Of a DNA stretch of 64,000 bases, positions 46,001 to 57,000 are shown one piece after another; within the stretch, counting starts at the first letter, position 1; every line of letters begins with the position of its first letter. This stretch comes from Musa acuminata AAA Group. Its lineage: Eukaryota; Streptophyta; Magnoliopsida; Zingiberales; Musaceae. Location of the stretch: the NCBI RefSeq assembly GCF_036884655.1, contig NC_088356.1, positions 18,863,501 through 18,927,500 on the forward strand, given 5' to 3'. The notes under the pieces are model-generated. The model was not told where the DNA came from. It saw nothing but the letters and a program-made list of their open reading frames with translations, and did no database searches. Position numbers and translations under genes: made by a program.

Positions 46001-46591
46001 TACGTGATTTTGAATTATTTCATATGGAACCAAGCGAGACTATTGAAGACATGTACACCCGTTTTACGGATATCATCAATAGTCTAAAAGCTCTTGGTAA
46101 AAGTTTTTCGAATCTTGAACTTGTAAATAAAGTTTTACGATCACTTTCTAAAAATTGGGATTCGAAAGTAACGGCAATACAAGAATCGAAGAACTTAAAC
46201 TATTTTTTGATTGAAGAACTCATTGGGTCTTTAATGACCTATGAAATGACATGCAATGCACATGAAGAACTCGAGAACAACCTTCCAAAGAACAGGAATA
46301 ATTTGACACTTAGAACTCAAGATGACCACTCGAGCGAAAGTTCAAGTGATGATGGCTTTGAACTTCTCACAATAAAGCTTAAAAAATTCTTAAAACAAGA
46401 ATCAAAGAATAAAAATGAACCTAAAAAGAAAAAGCTATAAAAGAAGAAGAAAACACTCAAGGTGGCTTGGGATGAATCGAGTTCATCCGAAGATGAAGAA
46501 AAAACCAACAAAGGCGAGGTGGCAAACTACGCCTTAACGGCTTTCGATGATAAGGTAATCAAAATCTCCTTAGTTTACTTTGAAATTACTT
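46001..46591 (+). pseudogene. Second, N-terminally truncated gag copy in element B
   Basis: Begins abruptly in mid-capsid (DFELFHMEPSETIEDMYTRFTDIINSLKALG). It runs through LRSLSKNWDSKVTAIQ, ELIGSLMTYEMTCNA and the acidic and basic stretches to a TAA at 46438-46440; the tail then follows in a decayed form (ISLVYFEIT, stop codon changed). B already has a full-length broken gag at 14393-15344, so this is a partial tandem duplicate. Confidence 0.75.
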
Positions 46592-48839
46592 CATGTTTTT
46601 CATGAGTTATTTTTAATTTAGTTTAGAAAAATTATATATAATTTTTTTTTAAATTGCATATTTACTGATGTAATGAAAATGTTAAACGTTTTGGGATCAT
46701 GCTTATCTTTCTAGTGATTTTGAAAAATAAAAAAATAAGCATGACAATTGCATATTAACTCCTAGCACTAAGTATGACAAGTTAGATTCACTTAATCATT
46801 TTAATTGAAAATGATCATGTTGTAGATTTAATGATGCATAATGAATTGAAATCTTATGTTTTGGAATTACATGTTACACTTTTGATCTTATATCTTTCAT
46901 GACATGATTCCTTTGTATTTATGATTTGTATATCTCATGATATGATTGAATCATTGATGCAAAAAAGGAAAGTGTATTACTACAATAAATAAAATAATTT
47001 TGATTAAAAATACTTTATGAAATCATACTTGATGAAATAATGTAATGATGATTTGAAATCATGATTAATGAGTTTATATTTCAAAATTATGCATGATGAT
47101 ATTTGTGTTGATGAACTTTGCTTTCAAACAATGATACATATTTTTGTTTGGCATAAAAGATAAAGGCATGCTTATATGAAATCAAATCACTTAAATTGAA
47201 ACAAAAAAAAGGGAGAATGTATGTTTCTTTAAAAAAAAAATCTCTATCTTATCGAGTTTTCATCTTAGAGATCCTTGGTAATGAATCTATTTATATTTTG
47301 AATCTCTTGAACTATTAAAGTGATTTTGATGATTTTGATTTGAATGAGTTTTATCCAAATCATGATTTTGATGATTGAAGATTTTATATACAGGAATTGA
47401 GATCTTGTTCTTTTACGATTCTTTTTGCTATTCACTAAAAATGAGACTTATTCTAGTAAACCATGATATGCTACTTGACATCTTGATAATTTATGACTTG
47501 AGTTTTGTTATATATTATTCCCCTATTCTTCTTTATTATTTACAATGACAAAGGGGAGAAAGGAAATCACAAGCATTTCAAGAGATCGATAAATCTCTTC
47601 ATTTCATTTTGAATCTCTTGAAAGAGACTTTGTTGATTTGACAAATTGAATGAGTTGAAAACAATGATGAATGTTTTGAAAATAAATGTTTGTATATGAT
47701 TTTACATTTTGAAATTATGCATGATGAGTTGAAGTGATGTTGGTTTAAAAATATTTATTCAAATGAATGAATCGACAATCTTTTTGTCAAATGAATCATG
47801 ATTTTTCTTGTGAATTATTGGAATTATAACTTGAGTCTTCTTTTTGAATTAAGATTGTTTCCTATCATGCTTTCTATTTACAAAAGAATAAATTTGTCAA
47901 AAATAATATATGGTCTTTTGATATTCATGACTTGTCTTCTTTTTGAATTAAGATTATTTCCTATCATGCTTTCTATTTACAAAAGAAGAAATTTGTCAAA
48001 AATAATATATGGTCTTTTGATATTCATGACTTGATTCTTCATCTTTGTTATTTATCCTTGTCATGATTTGAAGATTGAAGTAAAGGGAAATGAATTGCAC
48101 TATTGTATTGTTATTCCCCTCTTTTTGCCAATGACAAAGGGGGAGAAAGAATTGCTAGCATGCACATTATGAAAAGATGCAAACTTACTAGCTTGTTCAT
48201 CTCAAAAGAGAAGCAATATTTGCTAAGTTACACATTTCAAAAAGATGCAAAAATAGTCTATCTTTCACATCTCAAAAGATTTAAAATTTTGTAAACTTTC
48301 AAATGTGTAAAATTTGCTAGCTTGCAATGCTCTAAAATGATATAAATTTGCTAGCTTGCATATTCTAATATGATGTAACACTTGCTAAATTTGCTAGCTT
48401 ATAAATTGTAAGGAGAAAAACTTGCAAGGAAGTAAAATTGCTAGCATGCACTTCTCAGAAGAGAAGAAAGAAAATTACTAGCTTGCATGATGATAAAACT
48501 TGAGATTATGTTTATAATGCAATGATTTGAAATTACATATCTAAAACTTGATAGTTGCACTTCTCCTTTTTGTTGATGATAAAGGGGGAGAAGATATGAT
48601 GATATGAGAATCATACATAGATATAATATACTTTGATATTTTGATACCATGATAATTTGAGATATTTATGATAATGATGATGTATGCAATGCAATGATAT
48701 GCATATAATGTGTTGCATATATTCATGATGAAATATTGCTTTAACTTGAATTCAAGGTTCTATCAATATGACATATCGATAGAGGGAGTTAAAGTTAACT
48801 CTATCATCAATTGGTTGCCATCATCAAAAAGGGGGACAT
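46592..48839 (+). mobile_element. AT-rich non-coding interior and PPT of element B
   Basis: No credible gene. It contains an approximately 117-bp tandem duplication at about 47830-48030 (CTTTTTGAATTAAGATT..GATATTCATGACTTG twice). A PPT-like GACAAAGGGGGAGAAAG is at about 48133, GCTAGC-type repeats at about 48150-48490, another PPT-like block near 48585, and the terminal PPT AAAAAGGGGGACAT at 48826-48839. Confidence 0.7.
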
Positions 48840-49471
48840 TGTTGAATCTCAGATTTTGATGATGAAACCAATTGATGTGTTTATAATCTGATCTGTGTTT
48901 TGAGTGACATAGGAAGCTTCGATTAGGGAGAGACAATTAAAGTAGGAAGAATCATGTTGGGTCGAAGTGGAACATGTTAGAAGATTAGACGTTGAGTCGG
49001 AGGATCGATCGACGTATCGATAGAAGGCCTTGGGCCATGAGTTCAAGCATCGGGCCAAGAAGAGCAAAAATTATGCCAAGGAAATTAGAGTTGCGGAAGT
49101 TAACTGGTCGATTGAGCAATAGGGGTCAAAGAGAGGATGATACGCCGAAGAATTGGATGAGGCGTCGAAGAACTAATGACACACCGGACAACATTTGATT
49201 AGCTTTGTAATAATTATTTAGATCAAAGTAGGTTTTATGTGTAATTGAGTTGAAATTTGGCCAACTCAATTAGGGGCCAGTTGGGCCCAAGTTTGGGCTA
49301 TGTTGGGCTAAGTGAAAGGCTCAAACAGTGACCCAACAAGTGGAACCATTGTGGCACTGTCTCCGAGATTATGTCAGGTGATGGTATCGCCCAAACTCAT
49401 TCTCTAAGAGACTATCAGGCAGTGGTACCACCAGACTGGGTGGTGGTACCGCCCAGTGGTAGGGTGTTAGG
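48840..49471 (+). mobile_element. Element B 3' LTR, part 1
   Basis: TGTTGAATCTCAG start after the PPT. GGTACC palindromes at about 49380-49460. It is interrupted by element G after TTAGG (49467-49471). Confidence 0.8.
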
Positions 49472-50668
49472 TGTTAGGATCGAGTCGGCATTAAGAGGGG
49501 GGGTGAATTAGTGCAGCGGATAAATCATGTCGGTTCGAGAATCTCATTCGATAAAAAAACATTTTGACAAAGCCCATATATGAAATATTTAACTTTAAAT
49601 GCATATTTGTAAGCGTAGTGGAAGTAAAGTAAGGAAGGCAGTTTGTAGTAAAGGTAAATAGCAAGAATAGAAATACAAACCAAATTTTATAGTGGTTCGA
49701 TCATCATGACCTACATCCACTCCCGATTCCTCTTACATCAAGGCCACCAGCATTCACTAACAATCTTCTTTCAATGTGCAAAGATCAACTACCCTTTTAC
49801 ACTCGATTCTCCTTTTGACAAGTTCAGGAGAAAACCTTTACACCCCCACTTACTCCTCTCTTAAATCATACTAACACTTAGAGCTTGAGAAGAGTTCTCA
49901 CAATTACAATAGTATTTTTTCTACTTTTTTGCTCTCAGTTCTTATGTGTATTAACTAGGGATGAGAGGGGTATTTATAGGCTCCAAATGGATTCAAACTT
50001 GGAGCCAAAATTGGTCTCATCCTAGGTATTGGCGGTACCATCGCTTGCAGCACTGACACTAGGTGGTACCACCACCCAGTTTGGCGGTACCATCGCCTAG
50101 GAGACTATGTCTAGGCGGTACTACCACCTAGACTAACAGTAGCACCACCTGACAATCTCTCGAAGATTGAGTATGGGCGGTCTGGTGGTACCACTGCTCG
50201 ACAGTCTCTTGGAGATTGAGTCTGGGCGGTACCACCGCCCAAACTAGCAGTGCTACCACCTGACATAGTCTTGGAGACTGTGTCACCGACGGTTCCACTA
50301 GTTTGGGTCACTGTTTGGGCCTTTCATTTGGCCTACTACAGTCTAAACTTGGGCCCAACTGGCCTCTAATTGAGTTTACCTAATTATATTCTAAACCAAT
50401 TTAATTAGACTCTAAATTAACTCGATCTAGACATAATCGATGGTTCTTCTAGTGCTTCATTTGATCCTTTGGTGCATCATCCTCTCCTTGGATGTATTGC
50501 CCAATCAGCATGTTGTCTTCTCGTAAAATCTGATCTCCTTGGCGTAATGTCTGATCTTCTTAGCCTAAAGCCCGAATTCACAGATCGAAGCTAGTCCTGT
50601 GTCACTTAAACGCACATTAGATAACAAGCACATCATTTGATTTCATCATCAAAATCTAAGATTCAACA
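49472..50668 (-). mobile_element. Element G 3' LTR
   Basis: 1197 bp. TATA-like TATTTATA at 49971-49978. GGTACC-type palindromes at about 50030-50240. It is about 140 bp shorter than its partner. Confidence 0.82.
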
Positions 50669-52981
50669 ATCTCCCCATTTTTTATGATGACAACTAATTC
50701 AACAATCTCCCTATCAATATCTCATATTGATAGAACCTTGAATTCAAATTGAATTCAAGTCAAAGTAAATTTAATCATGAATATTTGCAACACATTATAT
50801 GCATATCATTGCATTGCATGCATCATTTTGCATGCATCATCATAAATATTTCAAATCATCATGGTATCAAAATATCAAAGTATCTTACATTCTACTATGT
50901 ATGATTCTCATATCATCATATCTTCTCCCCCTTTATCATTAACAAAAAGAAGTGTAACTATCAAGTTTTAGAGATATGCAAGTTTTGCAACATACAAGCT
51001 AGCAAATTTTTTATCACTTTACAACATGCAAGCTAGTGAATTCTTTCTTCTCTTTTGAGAAGTGCAAGATAATATGTTTTTGTATCTTCTTGAAATGTGC
51101 AAGCTAGCAAACTTTATTTCTCTTGAGATTTACAAGATAGCACATCTTCTTTTTTGAGATGAGCAAGCTAGCACGTTTTGCTCTCTTTGCGATGTGCAAG
51201 CTAATAAGTTATAGCTTCTTTTTGCATATATCATCAAGCAAGCTAGCAGATTTTATCTCCCCCTTTGTCATTATCAAAAAGAACGGAAGAATATAATTTT
51301 ATAATTCTTTTTCCCTTTACAATAATTTTCAAAGCATAACAAAGATAAATAACAAATTTATATCAATATTCCAATCATCAAAAATGAAAGATCAAGTCAT
51401 AATTTTTGACATCTCTTCTTTTGTTTATAGAAGGAATGATAGGAAACGATCTTGATTCAAAAAGAAAATTCAAGTCTAAAAATCGAGAAATCAAGATCAT
51501 GATTCGAAAAATATATAAGAAGAATTTATTCATTTGGGAGATCTCACATGTCTAAGTTTATCATTCAAGCTAGAAAATTTAGTTCTCTTGAGATGTTAGC
51601 TATTTTCTTTCCCCCTTTTGTTATTGTAAACAAGAAAGAAGAAGAGAAGAACATAATAGTGTAAATGTTCAAGTCATCTAAAAAAGAATAATTTGGTGAT
51701 GAGATATACAATTTATGAATACAAAAAAATATCATTAATAAATCATGACATGAAAGATATTAATATCAAATCATGAATGCCACAAGACATGATTTATTTC
51801 AACAAATCTCTTCTTTTATAAATAGCAAAAAGAAACATAGGAGATCAAATGATATAACATCTTGATTCATACATAAGAAATCTCAAGTTATAAATCTCAA
51901 AAAATCAAGATTAAGCTCATTCAAATTCAAATTGTCAAATCAAAATCATTTTCAAGATATTCATAAAAAAGACATAGATAGATTCATTAATCTCTCCTTT
52001 TTTATTATCAATGATTCAATTATATTATGAGATATACAAATCATAATTACAAAGGAGTCATATAAAAATCATGACATGAAGGATATTAATATGAAAAATC
52101 AATTCATGAATAATTCATCTTGACAAATCTCTCTTTTAGTAAATAATGAATAGAATCATAGGAGATCAAATAATATATCTTGATTCAAATAAATCTCAAA
52201 TTATTAATGTTAAGAATCAAGAATCGTTTGGATAAATCTTCTCTTAGACAAGTAAATCGTACGTGAATCAAGAAAAATATTTCATATAAAATACATCTCA
52301 AGTCACAAACATCGATAAATAATTCGATTAGATATATCATCTCATTATTAAAACAAATCATACTAAAAAGAATCCAAAATCATCATCAAAATCACTTTTC
52401 GAAAAATTCAATGAAAGCAACGTAGATAGATTCCTATAAGATTAAAGATAGCTCAAGTTTTTTTAGTTCTAAATTTTGTGATTGATTTCATGTTCAAGTC
52501 TTTCATACAAAGGCCATGCTTCATTATTTATAATCGAAAAGCAATACGAAAATCATAGAAATCGTTAAGCTCAATAAAATATAAATTATCCAAAAATCAT
52601 TATTACTTCAAATCACCATGCATAATTATAAAATCGTCAAGCAAGATACCAAGACTTTTTAACATTTTCATTGCATCATTACATCATTAATGCATCATTA
52701 ACTCATCAAGCATGATTTCATTAAACATGAAGCATTTTTAATCAAAATTATTTTGTTTGTTATAGTAATGCATTTTTCTTTTTAAGTGAATCTAACTTTT
52801 CATGCTTAGTGCTAGGAGTTAACATGCAATTGTCATGATCAATTTTTTTTAATTTTTTAAAAATACTATAAAGATAAACATGATCCCAAAAACTTTTAAC
52901 ATTTTCATTACATCATGCAATTTTTTAAAAAAAATATATATAATTTTTCTAAACTAATTTAAAAATAACTCATAAAATGCA
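50669..52981 (-). mobile_element. AT-rich non-coding interior of element G
   Basis: PPT complement next to the LTR (ATCTCCCCATTTTTTATGAT, one C lost). A second PPT-like block at about 50926-50940 and a third at about 51256-51270, with GCTAGC-type repeats between. No gene seen. Confidence 0.7.
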
Positions 52982-53925
52982 TCATGTAATTTTGAAATAA
53001 AGTAACGAGATTTTGGTTACCTCGTTGTCGAAAGCTGTTAAGACGTAGTTTGACACCTCACCTTTGTTGGATTGTTCTTCATCTTCGGATGAACTTGATT
53101 CGTCCTAAGCCACCTTGCGTGTTTTCTTCTTTTTTTGTAACTTCTTATTTATAGGTTCATTTTTGTTCTTAAATTTTTGTTTTAAGAATTTTTTAAGCTT
53201 TATAGTCAAGAGTTCAAAGTCATCATCACTTGAGCTTTCGCTTGAGTTGTCTTCATTTGTTCTAAGTGTCAAATCATTCATGTTCTTTGGAAGGTTGTTC
53301 TCAAGCTCTTCATGAGCCATATAACTCATTTCGTAGGTCATCAATGACCAAATCAGTTCTTCAACGGGAAAATGTTTCAAGTTTTTTTATTCTTGTATTG
53401 TCGTGATTTTAGGATCCCAACTTTTTGGAAGAGATCTTAATATTTTGTTAACAAGTTCAAATTTTAAAAAACATTTGTCAAGAGCTTTTAAACTATTGAT
53501 AACATCCATAAAACGGGTGTACATATCAATAATGGTTTCGCTTGGCTTCATTCGAAATAGTTCAAAATCATATATTAAAAGATTGACTTTAGACTCTTTA
53601 ACTCTATTTGTGCCTTCGTGAGTGATTTCGAGTGTGTGCCAAATATCAAAAGTCGTTTCGCAAATAGAAACTTGATTGAATTCGGTTTTATCTAAAGTGC
53701 AAAATAGAGCATTCATATAGCTCTAGCATTTAAAGAAAAAATCTTCTTCTCCAAATTATTCCATTCATTCATTGGTTTAGAAGATTTTTTAGAGTCATTT
53801 TCAATAATACTCCATAAATTTAAATCCAACGAAAGCAAGAAAAATCTTATCCGAGTTTTTCAATAAATATAGTCTGTCCCATTGAACATGGGAGAAAAGC
53901 CCTCTTGAAAGTTGAAAAGAGCCAT
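52982..53925 (-). pseudogene. Broken gag of element G
   Basis: ATG at 53925. The first third holds stops. The 53387-53716 stretch reads MNALFCTLDKTEFNQVS, FDIWHTLEITHEGTNRVKES and DMYTRFMDVINSLKALD. A stop near 53384 precedes 53105-53380 (LIWSLMTYEMSYMAHEELE, Ser/Asp stretch, Lys-rich stretch). The tail is decayed. No knuckle, no pol. Confidence 0.75.
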
Positions 53926-53960
53926 TTCTCTTGGGTATTAAACCAAATGAGAAAGACGTG

Positions 53961-53972
53961 GCTTTGATACCA
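53961..53972 (-). other. Primer-binding site of element G
   Basis: GCTTTGATACCA on the + strand, one transition from the lineage PBS, two bases from the 5' LTR. Confidence 0.8.
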
Positions 53973-53974
53973 AT

Positions 53975-55315
53975 TATTAGGATCGCATGAGCACTAGGAG
54001 GGTGAGGTGAATTAGTGCAACGGATAAATCACGTCGGTTCGAGAATCTCGTTCGATAAAAAAATATTTCGACAAAGCCCATATAGGAAATATTTAACTTT
54101 AAAAGTGTATTCGTAAGCGTAGTGGAAGTAAAGTAAGTAAGGTAGTTTGTAGTGAAGGTAAATAGCAAGAATAGAAATGCAAACTAAGTTTTATAGTGGT
54201 TCGGTCGTCGTGACCTACATCCACTCCCGATTCCTATTACGTCGAGGCCACCGATGTCCACTAACGATCTTCTTTCAACGGGTGAAGATCAACTACCATT
54301 TTATACTTGATTCTCCTTTTGATAGGTTCAGTAGAGAACCTTTACACCCCCACTTACTCCTTTCTTAAACAACACTAACACTTAGAGTTTGAAAGGAGTT
54401 CTCACAAGATTACAATAGTGTTTTTCTACATTTTTGCTCTCAGTTCTTGTGTGTATTAACCAGGGATGATAGTGATATTTATAGGCTCAAAATATATTCA
54501 AACTTGGAGATGTATTAACTAAGGATGAGAGGGGCATTTGTACCACCGCCTACAGCATTGATACTAGGTAGTACCACCGCTCAGTCTAACGGTACTACTG
54601 CCTAAGAGATTGTGTTTGGACGGTACCACCACTCAAACTAGCAATACCACCGGCTGACAGTCTCTTGGAGAGTGAGTCTTGGTGATACCACCACTTGATA
54701 ATCTCTCGGAGATTGAGTCTGAGCGATACCATCGCCTAGACTGGTAGTACAACCGCTTGACACGGTCTTAGAGACTATGTCACCGACGGTTCCACTAGTT
54801 TGGGTCATTGTTTGGGCCTTTCACTTAGCCTAACACATCCCAAACTTAGGCCCAATTGGCCCCTAATTAAGTTAACCTAATTACATTCTAAATTGACTTA
54901 ATTAGACTCTAAACTAACTTGATCTAAACATAATCGATTACAAGCGAATCCTATATTGTCTAACATGTCATTGGTTCTTTCGGTGCTTCGTCCGATCCTT
55001 CGACGTATCATCCTCTCCTTCGACGTATTGTCCAATCAATATGTTGTCTTCTCACAACATCTGATCTCCTTGGCACAATGTACGATCTTCTTGGCCCGAT
55101 GCCCGAATTCATGGGTCGAAGCCTTATGCTGACAAGTCGATCGATCCTCCGGCCCGACGTCCAATCTTTTGACATGTTTACTCCGGCTTAACGTATGATT
55201 CCTCCTACATTAATTGATTTGCCTCTTTTGATCGAAGCTAGTCCTGCATCACATAAATGTACATTAGATGACAAACATATCAATTGATTTCATCATCAAA
55301 ATTTGAGATTCAATA
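53975..55315 (-). mobile_element. Element G 5' LTR
   Basis: 1341 bp, from TATTAGGATCGC (decayed TGTTAGGATC) to GATTCAATA. It has a TATA-like GATATTTATAGG at about 54474, and further C/T decay in the palindromes. Confidence 0.8.
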
Positions 55316-55950
55316 TCAGGCGGTGGTACCGCCAGACTAGGTGGTAGTACCGCTTAGTGTCAGTGCTGCAGGCGATGGTACCACCAGTACCTCAAAAATC
55401 TGGGATGAGACACTTTTAGGCTCCAAGTTTGAATCCACTTGAGGCCAATAAATACTTCTCTCATCCCTGGTTAACATACACAAGAATTAAGATCAAAAAA
55501 GTAGAAAAACGCTATTGTAATCTTGTGAGAACTCCTCTCAAGCTCTAAGTGTTAGTGTGGTTTAAGAGAGGAGTAAGTGGGGGTGTAAAGGTTCTCTCCT
55601 AAACCTGTCAAAAGGATCATAGAGTTGTAAGGGTAGTTGATCTTTGCCAATTGAAGGAAGATCGTTAGTGGATACCGATAGCCTCGACGGAAGAGGAATT
55701 GGGAGTGGATATAGGTCACGAGGACCGAACCACTATAAAATCTAGTTTGCATTTCTGCTTTGCTATTTACATTTATTGCAAACTGCCATACTTCTTCATT
55801 ACTTTAGATGCACACTCTTACAAACGTATTTCAAGTTAACATCTTTCCGAAATCAGTTTTAATCGAACGAAAGATTTTCGAACCGACATAATTTTATCCA
55901 CTATACTAATTCACCCCCCCCCCCCTCTTAGTGTCGACTCGATCTTAATA
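55316..55950 (+). mobile_element. Element B 3' LTR, part 2
   Basis: Resumes with TCAGGCGGTGGTACCGCC, then a TATA-like CCAATAAATACTTC at about 55445 and the C run before CTCTTAGTG. It ends GATCTTAATA. Confidence 0.8.
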
Positions 55951-56501
55951 GTAATAAGAGATTATTGGGTAGAGCCTCTCTAATCTAAGAGGCTTAGGTA
56001 GTTAGATGGAGATCCAGTACCCAATATGACATGATCCATTATGGTTAAATTGATAAGGGGCCTCTATAAATATGAGGGAACTAAAGAGCCATGAGCTAGG
56101 TTCTTTTTTACTGCCACCTCCTATTCTCTTCTCTCCCTCTCCTTCTCATATTGTAGCCCCTATTTGGGGCATGTGGATAGTACGAAAGGGCAACCTCTTC
56201 TTGATTCTGTGGTACGTGCGAGAAAGAGTTTATGGTAGTGATTTGAGGAGCGTCTTCGCAACCCTTACCGTGTGGATCATCGTTAGAGAGGAGGGCATTT
56301 GAACCCTTTCATCCAATCCCACAAATCAATAGAAATTCAGGGATATACAATCTCCCTAGGTAATTATCTTGTGTGTAGTTCACGGGTTTTTACACACCAA
56401 CTTTTGTACGATGATAAGAAACTATTTTTTTACAGAAATTCTAATATTTTTATTTTTTGTTCTTCTACTGCTTATGAGATGTCATCCCAGATTTTCTAAC
56501 A
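55951..56501 (+). mobile_element. Family A LTR, right part (continues 1688-1990)
   Basis: Carries a TATA box (GGCCTCTATAAATATGAGGG at about 56056-56075), the CT-rich leader, and the same end blocks as 1275-1648, finishing CAGATTTTCTAACA at 56501. Open frames here (56072-56302, 56299-56499) have no recognisable domain. Confidence 0.5.
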
Positions 56502-57000
56502 TAAACTAACTGATATATTTAAGAATCAATAAAATAAAAATTTAAATATTTCAAATTTTGATAGGTGAATCGGCCAATTCTTTTGGAATTATGCAGATCC
56601 CTTATTTTGCCTACTCAAGAAAAATCAGATTAATATTTTGAATATAAAAATTTATAGATAACTACTTTCGAATCGTCTGCTCACTGTTTGCTTTGTGTTT
56701 AATGCCAATAAACCAAAATTTATTCTCACATTTTTAAATCCACCCCTCGATCTCAGCCATCCGCCAACGTGGCACCGAGGGAAACTTCTAGTCGGTGATA
56801 TATTTCGCTGAGATCTGGATGCAGTGCCGACCGTCCAGCTGTCGGATCCGAAACAGAGTTCGTCCACATACTCGGCTGGCACCCATCAACATGATAACCA
56901 TCGAAACCCGGAAGGGAGAGAATAAGAGCGAGGGAGTGCGTGGGAGAGAGGGCGCGGCAAAACCGACCATTCTACGCGCGTAGAGAGAGAGAGAGAGAGG
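56502..57000 (+). promoter_or_regulatory. Upstream region and 5' leader of the stress protein gene, with GA run
   Basis: About 500 bases between the retrotransposon nest and the start codon. GC content rises towards the gene from about 56740. It ends in a GA microsatellite (AGAGAG.. 56982-57000) directly before ATG, so the run is in the 5' UTR. I see no unambiguous TATA box at a usable distance; the gene may be TATA-less. The retroelement edge lies only ~0.5 kb upstream of the coding start. Confidence 0.5.

Larger units (their letters stand above)
49472..55315 (-). mobile_element. Element G: non-autonomous copia element
   Basis: 5.84 kb, minus strand. 5' LTR 53975-55315, PBS 53961-53972, gag remnant 52982-53925, AT-rich interior 50669-52981, 3' LTR 49472-50668. 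Flanks TTAGG and TCAGG differ by one C/T. Its outer end is GATTCAATA instead of GATTCAACA. No pol. Confidence 0.82.
1991..55950 (+). mobile_element. Element B: non-autonomous copia (SIRE/Maximus-related) element, the outer shell of the nest
   Basis: B starts TGTTGAATCTTAG and ends GATCTTAATA, a decayed form of the family end GATCCTAACA. Its flanks are GCAAC (1986-1990) and GTAAT (55951-55955); both differences are C/T, so an old TSD is likely. Own parts: 5' LTR 1991-2417 and 13473-14342; interior 14343-15426 and 45723-48839; 3' LTR 48840-49471 and 55316-55950. After subtracting insertions C, F and G, B's own length is about 6.75 kb. It has a broken gag and no trace of protease, integrase or reverse transcriptase. 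B sits in a family A LTR and is older than everything inside it. Confidence 0.8.

Noticed and set aside
55316..55950. Independent solo LTR after element G
   Set aside because: It continues B's 3' LTR exactly where 49471 breaks off and shares G's target-site bases, so it is the second half of one LTR.
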